DNA from: Lactifluus volemus
Taxonomy: Eukaryota > Basidiomycota > Agaricomycetes > Russulales > Russulaceae
NCBI GenBank assembly: GCA_022376515.1
Contig: WTXI01000069.1
Coordinates: forward strand, 1-64,000
Length of the DNA stretch: 64,000 nt
Direction: 5' to 3'
Position numbers and translations under genes: made by a program. Below the pieces are notes generated by a model. It saw only the letters and a list, made by a program, of their open reading frames with translations. It did not search any database and was not told where the DNA came from. This document shows positions 1 through 11,644 of the stretch, piece after piece (positions within the stretch are counted from its first letter, which is position 1; every line of letters begins with the position of its first letter).

Positions 1-1926
1 CCGACGCTTTCTTTGCACCGCTCAGTATCTGAAGCAACACAGGAACAGAAGGAGGCTCGAAGGGAACGTTATTGACGAGGAAAGCGTTGTGTGCATCGTT
101 CTGACATTTTTGCGTCAATAAGCATATGATAGCTAGAATATGGTACGCACGAGTTTAACGTCCAAGTTAATGTTAATATCAGCGCCACCTGGGACAGGTT
201 TTCCAGGCTGAACCATAACACTCAAAGATGTTTACAAAAAAAGACCATATGATAGAATCTTACCACAGGGGAGCTTTGGAGCGGCTAAATACAAAATGTT
301 TCAAACTCTTCAATTTGAATTGGGAGAGAGAAAGACGATGAAACCCACATGAAGATTGGTTTCAACAAGCGGCAGCGTGCAGTTAGGGATATTGACAGTA
401 GGGTCCACCACGGGGTTTGAATCATTGGCCCCTTTATAGTGTAAAACTGCTAGGTTGGTGAACTCGGTAAAATTGATGGCCGGGGCCATAGCGTCGGTAT
501 GGGCAGCACGGATCCCTATTCGTTTATCAAGTTAGTCTAAAAATCTCAGGAGAAGATGGCACACACACAGTAGTTGTCGATTTGCTGGTAAGCATTGACC
601 TACAGCCAGGTCAGGCACACCTTCATGCCTAAAGAAATACGAAACTGTCTCACAACAACGGAGTAGCGTTGACCTATTTCAAGCTTAGGATAAACGATTG
701 CGATTCAGCCAACTACAGAAGCCGCACGTACCGGCAAATATCTGGAGTGAATCAATGACCAAAGGCTGAACGTTAGTACCCTCAACTTCAATCACTGTCA
801 TTTGGTGGCCATCTATAGAAAAAATGAAGTTGGGATCGCAGGAAATGGCCAGTAGGCGGAACCGGTAGCTGTTACGACAATCCGTATCATATCGATGTTC
901 AAGAGATTAGAGGTAAAACCGACCGTTTGCCTTGCTCAACATTTACAACAGCGAGAGGAACAGAAGGACCGCCAGGGTAACGACCTTTGCCGTTGATTAG
1001 GGTAGAATTGAATGCACTAAAGGTAATGGGCATTGGGGACCTCACAAGAGCTGTTAAACGCACGGAATCGGGGGAGGGTCCGTCGAAAGGTAGTGATACC
1101 AATCCGCAAGTGTGATAACGGTATCGTCTAAAGGAGAATTTCAGCAAAAATGAACGTCGGTACTACTAGTAGAGGTTTCTCACCGTTGTCAACGTCATAC
1201 AAACTTCGATGAGGATCATCCGGGTCAGAAATGATAAAAGCCCCACGCAAGCCGTCACAGTATTGGTTTTTGAAATGACTATGGTACCAGAATGTGCCCT
1301 GAAATGGCGCCGTGATGAGCTGAAATTCTGCGACTCGGAGGCAACTTGAAGAAAAGAGGTAATACCGCTTGTTGGAACGCATTGAACTTATACACGAAAC
1401 TCTCATTCGGCACGATGGGGCACTGGGTAACAAAAGCAGGTCCGTCGGCGAAATTCGTGTGCCTTTGCATGATGCCGTGCCAATGCTGCAGAAAACATGA
1501 GTCTCACTTCTAGCATGTAAACTAAAAGGGGACGATTTTACCACAGAAGTTCCCAAGTCCATGGAGGCGTCTTCCAGTTGATCCACGACATTGATAGAGA
1601 ACTCGGCACCCTGTTGAGTGTAGGTCAGAAATAGGATCTTGCTGGTGGAAGTCTCTCACGAGCCTACCTTCGTTCCCCGAATTATTGGGCCGGGGAATGT
1701 ACCCCCAGCAAGGACGGTACTGAGATGGTAGCGCCACATTAAACACCACATTTGACATCCAACAGCAATTGCGGGAGACTCACGAACGAGGATACCCATC
1801 AGGAGCTATGTTCTCGTTGACAATGGGGAGGGTAATGCTGGTGACATCGGCAGTGTCCCGAACGATGGCAGCGGCATTGCTCCCGGTGACGGCGGCCAGT
1901 AGAATAAGATAACGAAGCCGCAACAT
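1..1926 (-). CDS. Laccase 1 (multicopper oxidase), 3' end beyond window
   Basis: This is a secreted blue-copper phenol oxidase (laccase), which couples oxidation of phenols to reduction of oxygen to water. The ATG at 1926 starts a secretory signal ([20 protein letters not shown]) followed by the usual mature start ([12 protein letters not shown]). Small exons then give copper site L1 ([18 protein letters not shown], near 1460), L2 ([18 protein letters not shown], near 1280) and later domain 2 and 3 blocks. They are separated by GT-AG introns of about 50-60 nt. The coding sequence is still inside domain 3 at base 1 (the block before L3), so L3 and L4 are outside the window and the gene is partial only because of the window edge. 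No frame break is seen. It is more divergent from laccases 2-4 than they are from each other. Confidence 0.9.
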
Positions 1927-2001
1927 CACGAACCGAAATGAAGAAAAAAAAAGAGAGAAGGGTATTTTCCCTTGGGGAGAATTCCACACAAAGAATGGCA
2001 C

Positions 2002-2007
2002 TATATA
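2002..2007 (-). promoter_or_regulatory. TATA box of laccase 1
   Basis: A TATATA motif lies about 76-81 nt upstream of the laccase 1 ATG. This is the same spacing as the TATAAAAT boxes of laccases 2-4. Confidence 0.45.
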
Positions 2008-2010
2008 CCA

Positions 2011-3719
2011 TTGGGATGGGGGCGGCGTATGGTGTTACTGAAGAACTGAATGAGGTCGTTAACGTTGCATCTTTTAATTTGATAGTAACCTGACTACTGA
2101 TTACAGTACAATAGGAAGTGCGGCACACACTCTTGTGCCAGTACGCACCGTGACGCAGACTATTTATGATCGATCTTGTTTTCCACATATTGCTTGGTTA
2201 CATTCGATGAGGGCATTATCCTTGGTACGTCCTCGCACAAGGTAGAAGTCCTTCAGCTGTGACACCCAGAGATGACAGGCTTTCAGTGATAGGTTGGATC
2301 TGGCAAGGGGAGGTAGGACTGCCCAATGTTTATTGTGAAAGGCTTCCGGCAACATCGCATATGATGACTACCAGTAGTGACACATCAAACACTATCCGAG
2401 GAATCAGCACCCACAGGATCAGCAAGAGATGCCTCTAGAGTGTAGCCCAGGCAAGGCATTAAAATGACAGCCCAGCAAGTTATATCAACAAATCAAGTCA
2501 TTGCTTCCGTTATGTAGGCCCTTCCATGAACTTAGCGTCCGACGCCCTACGTACCAGTCGCACTACTGAGGGTCCATCGTTACAGCATAAGGACTTCCTG
2601 GTGGACCGGTTGACAGGTTCAGGGCCGAAGTACTATGTGTGGTGGTTTTCAACGAAACATCGCTAATAGCATCAATAGCATCGCATCGCAACTCGTGCCA
2701 CGTGGCGAAAGTCAAGGGAAAAGTCTCTGATGAGTCAGCAAACGGCGTAGATTACCACGCCGGCCGGAAATTCCACTCCGTTAACTACCGTCGCCAGTGG
2801 GCCAGTGACGAGCAAGTGAGTTTCAAGGATCACCTAGACCAAATGAGGTCCGTGAAGGCTTTGGGCCCAGGCAAAGCACAACCGTGATCTTTATGCCCAA
2901 CTTGAAGTTAAAGGTTGTATCATGAACTTGCATGCCAGGGCACATCACCATCCGTGAAGGTCGTAAGATGGAAAAAGCTAAATAAATGTATGGATGTGGT
3001 ACAGAGAAGGAGAATCTAGTTGGGTGCGTACTAATTACGTGAGTTCAGCCCGAGGAAAGAGAGTACTAGTAAGTAGAGTCCGACGAGAGGAGAATCTCAG
3101 GGTGAGCTCGGCGATACCAGCTCCGAGTCGATCGTACCAGGGTTGAACTAGTACTGTAATTTTAGTACGATAGTATCATTCGATCTACTACTTCAAGTTA
3201 GCACATAGCTGCAACGTGCCGCTCTTGCGTTGCGTGTACACATGGACGCTGTCCCATTCCAATTTGACGCTGAAGCGCCCTGCGTGCGCCCCAAGTCCGA
3301 GACGGCGCTGCGGTTAGTTAGGCCTTTTACGGTCTTTTTACACCGTTTGTGATTCAGTAGGAACCCTCAGCTATGGTGCCATTACTGCGCAAGCGTGCAG
3401 AGGTGAGGACGATCGTCAGATTCTAGCAGTACCGACTACTTCATTCCAGGCTCGAAAGGGTGGCGACCTGTAGCCAAGCCAAAATTCACGCAATTGTGGG
3501 AATTTGTGACTCTGCCTATCGATTAGAACCTCTTGGGCTTAGCGCTTAGTCCTTACGACTGCAAAAAAAGAACTACATTATCAATATTATACGAAGATGC
3601 AACGAAAGATTGTCCGGTTAGATGTACTACAATAAAAAAGTAGGATATCAAAAGTTCCCCAAGCGCAAACTGCTTAGTAGACAAGGTGTCCATAGGCCGT
3701 AAGATATTTGGTTTTGATT
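2011..3719. other. Intergenic stretch between laccase 1 and laccase 2
   Basis: The left part is the promoter side of laccase 1. I see no convincing gene. The short open frames here (for example 2639-2887 plus) start or end without splice context and match nothing I know. From about 3358 the sequence is the left flank of the segmental duplication shared with 20.52 kb. Confidence 0.4.
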
Positions 3720-6215
3720 TTAACTGGTCCCATTGATGAATTTATCGTATTCTGGGCAAAGATCAAACCAGGCATCTATATGACGAGAGATGTAATGGTA
3801 AGCCATGGAAAACATACGGTGAATATCAATTTACCATTTGTGATGTCCTGAGTTGACACGTCAGGGACATCTTCGGAAAAGACGACGGCGAAACCGCTAG
3901 AAATTTTGTGCCTCATCAGTCAGAATCTGACTAGCCATACGCCTTTGGAATTACTGACGCATTCAAGTGCCAATCGATGTGGCAATGGAAGAACCAAGGA
4001 CCAGGATTGTCAGTAAAGAACCGGATTGTGACGTTATCGCCAGTATCGCCGATGCTCACAACATCCCGAATGACGGGGTTATCGAAGTTGTACGAGGAGT
4101 TGCCAGCGCTACGGACCACATGGAAATTGTGTCCATGCAGATGAACAGGGTGCTGTCAGGCAGCAGCATTCAGGATCGCCACACTTGTACGTATAATCCA
4201 CGAAAACTCACAGGACCACCGACAGCACCACCAGGAATAGTTAGCTCGACACTCTTGTTCAGCTCGAGGCCATATATGCTGCCTGGGGGAAGAAGCTCAG
4301 ACGCAGTCTTAGCACCACTCAGGATCTGGAGAAGAACGGGAACAGTGGGAGGCCTGAAGGGTGTTCCATTGATATCGAACATGAACTCTGTAAAGTTCTG
4401 ACTTATGTGTGAACAAGGATGATGGGAGCTAGTGAAGAGCGGAGCTTACGAGTATAACATTCAAGTTGATGTTGATGTCTGCGCCACCAGGGGTTGGGTT
4501 GCCGGGCTAGGACACATGTTGGAGATCAGTGGAGAAATATAGCCGAAACCATTCTTACCACAGGTGTGGGGATAAGTGGCTAAAGATGATGAACGTCAAG
4601 ATTAAGAACAGCTACACTTATTAGACTTATGGGAGGCTCACATGAAGGTTTGTCTCGATAAGGGGTTTCGCGCACACAGGGACATTCACCGCGGGGTCCG
4701 TCGTCGGAGGTGCCTCAGGAGCGCCATCATAGTGGAAGACTCCCACATTGATGCTTTCATTAAAACCTGCATTTCCCATAGTCCCAGTGATGGGTAAAGC
4801 ACGCAGCCCTGTTTCCATTAAAGCCAACTACGAACGATTACAGATCATGAAACACTTACAGTAGTTGTTAATCGGTTGATTGGCGTTGACCTGCGGAAAA
4901 GTGAGGCACACTCCCCTGCACAAAGACGAATCATCTTACAACAACAGAGTAGCGTTGACCTGTTTTGATATTCGTTATTGCAAGCAACAAAAATAGATTA
5001 TGACATGATAACCCGGACATACCAGCGAAGATCCGGATAGAATCGACCAACAGAGGCTGGACATTGATACCCTCAACTTCGATCACAGTCATGGTATGGT
5101 TATCGATGGAGAATGTGAAGCTTGGATCGCAGGAGATGGATACCAAACGGAATCGGTAACTAACGTTACGCGATAGGTCAAAACCTAGGCTCAGAATATT
5201 GATGATGCTAACCGCTGGCCTTGGGTGACATTCACAAAAGCAATGTCAACTGGAGGACCGCCGGGGAAGCGGCCCTTGCCGTTGATTAAAGTCGAGTTGA
5301 AAGCACTGGAAAGATCAACATCGAGGTTGGGTAGAAGCCGTTAAAACCTACGGGATAGCAGGAGCCTGAGTCGAAAGATAGTGATACCAATCTGCAAGAG
5401 TGATGACAGTTGCGTCTACAAGAAATGTCAGCCAAAGGAAAATTCTCCTTGGAAGCCAATCCCACCATTGTCAACGTCATATAAATACTTTTGGGGATCA
5501 TTTGGATCATCTATGATCAATGCTCCACGCAATCCGTCGCAGTACTGGTTCTTGAAGTGACTATGATACCAGTATGTTCCCTAGAGGGGTGACGAAGTGA
5601 GCTGGTGATGGCCTTGCGATGGAAAGCACGACATAATACCGTTTGGCCTTTAGCCTGGAAGCTGTAAAGGAAGTTTTCGTTGGGTATAAGGGGACACTGG
5701 GTGACGAAAGCAGGACCATCGACAAAGCTGCTGTGGTGTTGGAAGAGGCCATGCCAATGCTAGAGAGAGAATGCGTCCTGATTCCTAGGTGGGTTTTATA
5801 AAACAGAAATCTTACGATAGAAGTGCCCAAGTCCAAGTCCTTATTTGTCAAGCGATCTTGGACGTCGACAGAGAACACCGCATCCTATCGTGCTGTGTCA
5901 CAAAGGACGCACGGACGATCCGTCGATCTCTGAATCTCACCTTCTGTGCCCGAATTATCGGGCCAGGAAAGGCACCATTGGCCAGGGTGGCACTGATATG
6001 GGACGCACGAGGTTCGATGTTGTTCGCGAAAGGAACTACGAGACTCACACGCGAGGGAACCCATCAGGAGATACATTCTTGTTGACTATTACAAGTTTGG
6101 CCACGGGGCCGACTTGGTGAGACGCCGAGTCGGAATCGGTTGTGACGGATGGCAGAGCGGAGACACTTCCGAAAACTGCAGCAACGAGGAAGACAAAAGA
6201 ACGAAGCTGCAACAT
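3720..6215 (-). CDS. Laccase 2 (secreted multicopper oxidase)
   Basis: Complete laccase, spliced from about a dozen small exons with GT-AG introns. The ATG at 6215 begins a signal peptide ([20 protein letters not shown]). All four copper signatures are present: L1 [18 protein letters not shown] (about 5750), L2 [17 protein letters not shown] (about 5560), L3 [13 protein letters not shown] (about 4140) and L4 [12 protein letters not shown] (about 3970, split by an intron after HLN). The residue ten after the L4 cysteine is Phe, the axial ligand position that in characterised laccases goes with a high redox potential. The protein ends KFINGTS with TAA at 3720-3722. Exons join in frame with no internal stop, so the gene looks functional. 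It is the sister copy of laccase 3, but its L4 region resembles laccase 4 (see findings). Confidence 0.92.
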
Positions 6216-6260
6216 AGGAACGAAGTTCAAGTCAAAGAAAGAAACGACAAGAAGCCTGGA

Positions 6261-6292
6261 GTTGACACTCACCCAAGGTGAGGCATTTTATA
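6261..6292 (-). promoter_or_regulatory. Core promoter of laccase 2 (TATA plus conserved block)
   Basis: Read on the minus strand, TATAAAAT (6285-6292) is followed directly by GCCTCACC and, about 12 nt on, by a GAGTGTCAAC block. The same arrangement sits at the same distance (about 70-77 nt) upstream of laccases 3 and 4. The GTGTCAAC block is a likely transcription start region; this is inferred from position only. Confidence 0.6.
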
Positions 6293-6299
6293 CGTTAGC

Positions 6300-9200
6300 G
6301 CTCAGCCATCCGCGTTCTGACCGCCCAAATTGGTCACCGCATTGACACTCCAAGGGCGTGCCCCTACATCCAATGGCATCTGGAAAGCGCCTATCTGACA
6401 CCTCGATGTTACGTGATGTGTAAACTATGAGTTATGAATGCAGTACATACCCGAGGGCATCAAACAAATTGGCGATATCCGATCTGAGTGCATCACCCCA
6501 GGTGCTGGCTGGGCATCTGCTAGCACCCACTGGTACCTTGTAAGAAGGGGAAGGGGTCTTGAATAGGCATGCGGTGGACAGATCACGTTCCCAACACAAG
6601 ATTGGGAACGCGACAGAAACTGACGTACTTAGCAAGTGAGTGGAGGGCCCGCAAGCGAGTCTTGGCTGGACGTGAATCAACTAAATAGGCATATATCCCC
6701 ATTTAGGGTTATCACACCGACCGACTGTCCGTGCGACGTATAGTATAGCGGTCAGTTACTGCCTGGAGGCTCCGAATGAATCAGATGCAATTTACTCATC
6801 CGTTCGACTCGGAGGCGCTCAGCCTTGGATGAACATCAGGAATACCTGTGTCACGCCTCGACCCGCCTAAATCCTCGTGAATGAACAAAAAGGTGGCAAT
6901 GGAAGGGAGGGTGAGCTCGGGTGTCACAGTAGGCGGTGAATTCATTAGCCTTTTTTGTTATCTGGGCGCTCCGCGGGGGTTTGTACGGAGACCTCAGGTA
7001 TTCTCCATCTGATCCGTACAAATGTATTTCAGTTGCGGGGATCACAAATACTATACTGCATCACGCCCATATTTTTCCACCCATCATTCGCATTGAGGTC
7101 GATGAAAAGAAGTGTTCACGCCTGCTTTGACAACTCAACTGAGCCCTAGATGTGACACATGTGTGACTGAAAGACGAGTGTGATCGTGTCACAACTTTTG
7201 TTCTATGTCTCTTCCTTTACAGTACAGTATACTCTACCTTGTTCTTTGGGAACACCGACAGCGTACGGATTAAACTCCATCACTACCCCCGACCTTGGAA
7301 TTAAGCGTGCCAAGCACTTGTCACTGTAAGGGTAGCGCTGGCGACACCGCCGGACATCACCAACGTTGTGATGCAGCCCACGCGGGCACCCATTGATTTA
7401 CTTCACCCGTTCCGGGATTCGAAACAATGCGCCATGCTTCAAGTTCATCATCGAGCCCGAGTAGCCCATATTGGGGCTATCCACCGCTCGCCAATACCAA
7501 CTGCGATAGGATCGGATGACTTCTTACTCGGAGGCGAGTAAGTGAACAACGCTACGCCCACACTCGCCATATTTCTTCACTCAGTCCGATTTCATGGCAA
7601 TCTTTCGGCATCGCGTCCCCAGAAACGAAACCCCGCACATTTCCATCACCGCCCTGACCGAGTTCTGTTGGGGATCCGCGGGAAGTCGTGATAAATTGCG
7701 ACTTCTGTCCAATTGACCTAACGTCATCCCCTTCATAGTACTGACTCATCTTCCCTCCTTGCCGATTCTGTCATCCTCCCCGGGAGTGAAGAACCTCACT
7801 CACCCCACAGAAGACAAAATCCAGTTTGACACCCCTGGATAGATACCAATTCGTACCCAGCCCCCATGCCGTCATGAGCAGTCGCTAGGCGCCTCGCGAA
7901 TGCCACTCCTCCCACTCGTCCCCATGCCACTAAACTTGGACGTGCTTCGAAATTTAATCCCGCATTCTTCTAGACGGAAGTCGCCATGCAGTGTCTCAGG
8001 CGGACCTCGATGCATTGACTAGTATAAGGCAAAGCGCAACAAGATTTGGCATTCAGAGTGGCAACATGACCGCAAATTGTGCTGAATTTCCGCACTTATC
8101 AAAGGTTTGTAGCATCTCAGCACTAGCCTCCACAGCATCAATCAACGCCGGCTTTGAATCGCAATGATACCATATGGCATGTGTAATACCCTAATTAGCA
8201 TATTCCATGGAATTCAAAGCAGATTGTTGAATAATGTTATGGACTTCATATGATCGCGGCATACTAAGCAACATTATTAGTATGCTCAAAGTCGTACAGC
8301 TCACCACATCGTCCCTCATACCGTCCAGTGACGCCACGACGACAACCAACTCTGCCAATACCTTGATCCACATCGCAAGTGTCAGCATGTCAGTGGCCAC
8401 GCTACGGAGATGCCTTTCCGGTCTGATGACGACGAGCACGCCGCTTGTGGCGGTTGGAGGAGCAGAGGGCGAGAGGAGTGGCACACGAAGGGACCAGGTC
8501 TGACGGTGGCGGTGATGATGGGATTGCAGTGCGTCGTCTGCCGGATTATGAGTATTGAGATTTTGGCGGATGATGCCGTGATCCAATTTCAGGGTTTATC
8601 GATACGTTGGCCATGGGGTCCCTCCTCGCTGAATCAACTGCAACATAATGATTGCCCTAGTATACCGATTTAAAAGCTGTATGCCAATTGGTTGATATTG
8701 CACTACAATCTTGACCCAGAGCTGGGCTTACCGCCAGTAACTGCGTCACAGTCAGTGATCGGACCCATGAGTTACCTTCAACCCAACTAGTGAGGCCTAG
8801 TGAGGGTGATAGACGTACTGTCGAGAGGCCATGATTGGGGTCGACATCATATCTGGCGCAGGGGTACCCTGAGCTACGCTGTATATTGGACCACTCAGTC
8901 GTCAACTCACATGTGTCACACACGGGCTCAAGGAGATTTGGACTTTTCTCACTTCGACAACGCACAACGTCATGCTGCTAGCTGACTCTGAAACTTGGTC
9001 ATAGCCGTTGAGCGCGTTTGCGATCAGCCCCTTCGCGCTCAGTCACGCTATGTCAAACGCCATATTTCAGACTCCGATCGGCTGGCGAGCGCGGGCTAAG
9101 AGTGATTATCTACGCACAACTGTCATCAGTGGTAACAGTACAAAAGAGAGGACCGGAACGGAGATGGGAGCTGAAGAGAAAGGTGCGGTAAGTAAAACAA

Positions 9201-9572
9201 GGGCAATCCGTACAGTCACATCTAGCAGTTCGAGACCGGAAGACAAAGGGAGAAGATTCATAATAATGGAGGAAGGAGGTAAGAACTATTAAGGAGATCG
9301 AGACACAATTCAAGTAGCAGGATTGGAACTTTGGGCGAAGTGAACGCCGCACCCTGCAGCGCATCAAGGAACGGGCGCAAGGAATGGTCGTGGGGAATGA
9401 AACTGGGAATGGGGTACGAAGATAGTGGCGTGTGGCCGCGCTGAGGGTGCAGATTTGCCGCAAACAAAGCCAAGGTAGTAGAGCAAGGGGCGGAGGGTTG
9501 AGAGGAAACGTGGGCTGCACGAGTGAAGACACGCGAAAACGAGTGGTTCCTAGAGAAGCGGTCATTCAGACC
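6300..9572. other. Long upstream and intergenic region, no gene recognised
   Basis: The part up to about 7975 is the duplicated upstream flank of laccase 2. The rest (7976-9572) has short overlapping frames on both strands (for example 8191-8586 minus, 8234-8503 plus) with no recognisable domain. A dispersed element of about 70 bp at 8803-8870 (gggtgatagacgtactg onward) recurs in diverged form at 20261-20335. No RNA gene was found. Confidence 0.4.
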
Positions 9573-10610
9573 TTAAAATTGGGGCCAGGGAGACGGCGAC
9601 TGAGTTGGCGAACGTAACGCCAAGTCAGAGAGAGATGGTAGCGACCACTCGCTGGGGGTGGCCTGGGATGACGATATGGGTTTATATGTCGAATACGTCG
9701 ATGTCGACCCGACTCGTATAAATGATGTTTGGGCGACACCCGTCACACGCGCATTCTCCTCCCGTTCCAACTTATACCCGACGTGCGATGCGACGTAGTC
9801 TGGCAAGGTGATCTCCTCTACATTTGTGAAAGGGTGGAAAAGCTCCAACAATAGAGAAGGCTCCACATCATCTTGCCCTGAGTTGCCTTGAGTTGTGCCA
9901 GTGAGGAAGCGAAATCTTTGGACATCACGGACGATGGGAGAAAGCTCGGCGAAGATCTCTGCCATACAGGACAGTTGCCAATCTAGCCGCATACATAGGA
10001 CGCTCAACGTCAAATGAAGCGGTCCTTGTCGATTAAGGTTCATCGTAATATTGTTCTCTGAATAACCCAGAAAGGCTGTATCATACAACCTTTGCATATG
10101 TGCGCGAGAAATGAATTGGAGAAACTGGGAGGTATCAAAAATGGTAGCCTGATTGTAGAACGTTATGTTGATGCTCGTGATGCCAGGGGCGTCGATCCCG
10201 GATACAAGGCACTCCAAATCTTCGCTAACACCGTGGAATGAAAACGAATTCAGAGCGAGGAGGACCGCGCGGCCTTGAGGTGCACGGCGGTATCCTCCTG
10301 AGATGGGTCGAGAAATTGGGGAATGGAAATGAAGGTAGAGGCTTTCGAGGCGAGTCATCACGGGCAGGAAAGTGAGGAGCGCCGCTGGTGTGATATACCC
10401 ACTATTCGGTAGTGCGTCGATTGTAAGCTGAACAAGATCTCGGGCCAGCGGTAGAACCCGTTGGAGCGCTGGAAATGCAATCCTGGCCACATAGAGGGTA
10501 CGTAGATTCGGGAATGGTCCTATGAAAGATTCATTTGGAAGGATAAGTCCATTGTCAGTGTCTGCGATCAGCTCGAGGTGTTCTAGCACGGGAAATGGCT
10601 TCTGTGGTAG
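9573..10610 (-). pseudogene. F-box/LRR-like protein gene, 3' half (split by retrotransposon)
   Basis: This open frame runs from the retrotransposon edge to TAA at 9573-9575. It encodes about 345 residues typical of the variable C-terminal part of agaric F-box proteins, with leucine-rich segments such as VLEHLELIADTDNG, NLRTLYVARI and LESLYLHFH. It has no start of its own. The 5' half, with the F-box, lies at 19553-20023 on the other side of the element. Deleting the element and one CTAC copy joins the halves in frame (LEKLTTL to PQKPFPVLEHLEL). F-box proteins of this family are predicted substrate adaptors of SCF ubiquitin ligases. The gene was intact until the insertion and is now presumably null. 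Confidence 0.85.
10607..10610. repeat. Target-site duplication, left copy (GTAG)
   Basis: GTAG directly precedes the TG of the left LTR and recurs at 19553-19556 directly after the CA of the right LTR. Extending to 5 bp breaks the match (GGTAG versus GTAGT). Confidence 0.75.
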
Positions 10611-11630
10611 TGAAAGCGGGGAACTCTCCCTGCTTGTGAGTTCAAATAGAGTTGAGAAAAGGGATCAGAGGGGCAAAAAGGGAGAAAGGGGAAGAGCGGC
10701 GGCAAGTGGAAGACAAAACGCGTAGAAGTCCCAAGTGAGGGGGATCTAAGCGAGATAGAGCGATAAGAGGAGGATAGACGAGAACTTGAAGGTAAAAGAG
10801 ACTTGAGAGATTTTGAAGGAAACTTAGAGACAAGCTGTTTTCGAGAACAAGGGTGAGCGGCGTATTTTCGCTGGCTCGTTTGTACATTCCGAGGCTGTAT
10901 TTAAGTACATTCGAGCCGTGTAATCTAAAAGGGGGGTAAACGCGTCGAAGTCGGAAGCATAGGTAAGTATCGAGGCTATCGGTGCGAAGACAAAGGCCAT
11001 GAAAGTAAGAAAAATATATCGGAACTGAGATGAGTATGAAAGGGAGGAGACACGAAGCTGGAGCGAAACGGGGGACAAGGAAGAAGGGGGACGGATTCAT
11101 GAAAGGAAAAAGGGGACTAAAAATAATCTTCGAAGTCGCGTGCACCCTCAGAATGCTTCACGGGATGCTCGCGGTCTCTTCGAGAGATCGTTAGGCCGTC
11201 AGCCTAGAACGTGGGCGCGGCGCGAGACACAGCACGCAGCCCGAGACGAAAGGGAGAAAGATAAGCACAAAAAGGGGAAAGATGCCATACTGAGCGAACA
11301 ATGGAAAACGCGAGGCACACTAGCACGAAACGGGAGTCACGAGTCACGAGAGAGAACTCAGAACATGAAAGAAACAAAGGAGAAAAGCAGAGAAAACGTC
11401 GTGCAACGCGAGGCCGCAGAGGACGGGAGTATGGCCGAGGCGTAGTCGCATCGTGGCCGAGGGCGATCGTGGCCCAATTCGAGATCGAAACCGGGCGAGA
11501 ACGAAATCTAAGCAGTCCGGAGAATTCGGCAGACAGTAGCACAGGTCGAGACGAAGAGGAAGCGGAACTTGTGCGTACTAAGTTGCACAAAAAAGAGGTT
11601 TTCGGGGCCAGCCGCTAAGCTGACCCTACA
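10611..11630 (-). repeat. 3' LTR of the gypsy element
   Basis: 1,020 bp, starting tgaaagcgggg and ending gctgaccctaca on the plus strand. By eye it is identical to 18533-19552. Open frames inside it (for example 10642-11145 minus) recur unchanged in the other LTR and have no known domain, so I treat them as chance. Confidence 0.93.
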
Positions 11631-11644
11631 TCTCCTCGGGGCTT
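11631..11644 (-). other. Polypurine tract of the gypsy element
   Basis: Read on the minus strand, AGCCCCGAGGAGA lies between the gag-pol stop codon (11645-11647) and the 3' LTR. This is the expected place for the plus-strand primer. It is interrupted by a CCCC run, so it is an imperfect tract. Confidence 0.5.

Larger units (their letters stand above)
3358..7975. repeat. Segmental duplication, copy A (laccase 2 plus flanks)
   Basis: This segment aligns by eye with 20519-25022. Shared landmarks are the left flank starting aggaaccctcagct, the whole laccase gene, the promoter, and upstream non-coding DNA. The upstream match includes the stretch ending gcttcgaaatttaatcccgc at about 7964 versus 25009. 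The copies differ by many substitutions and small indels, including a 50-100 bp indel near 7420, so the duplication is not recent. Similarity seems to stop just after a shared cttctagacg. Confidence 0.75.

Noticed and set aside
2639..2887. 82-codon plus-strand frame between laccases 1 and 2
   Set aside because: No domain, no splice partner, no conservation with the other laccase spacers.
7395..7480. Possible tRNA because of a GGATTCGAA B-box-like sequence
   Set aside because: No matching A-box or acceptor stem, and the sequence is missing from the duplicated copy near 24.5 kb.
10642..11145. 167-codon minus-strand frame inside the LTR, repeated at 18564-19067
   Set aside because: It recurs only because the LTRs are identical. 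It has no known domain and looks like a chance frame in purine-biased DNA.
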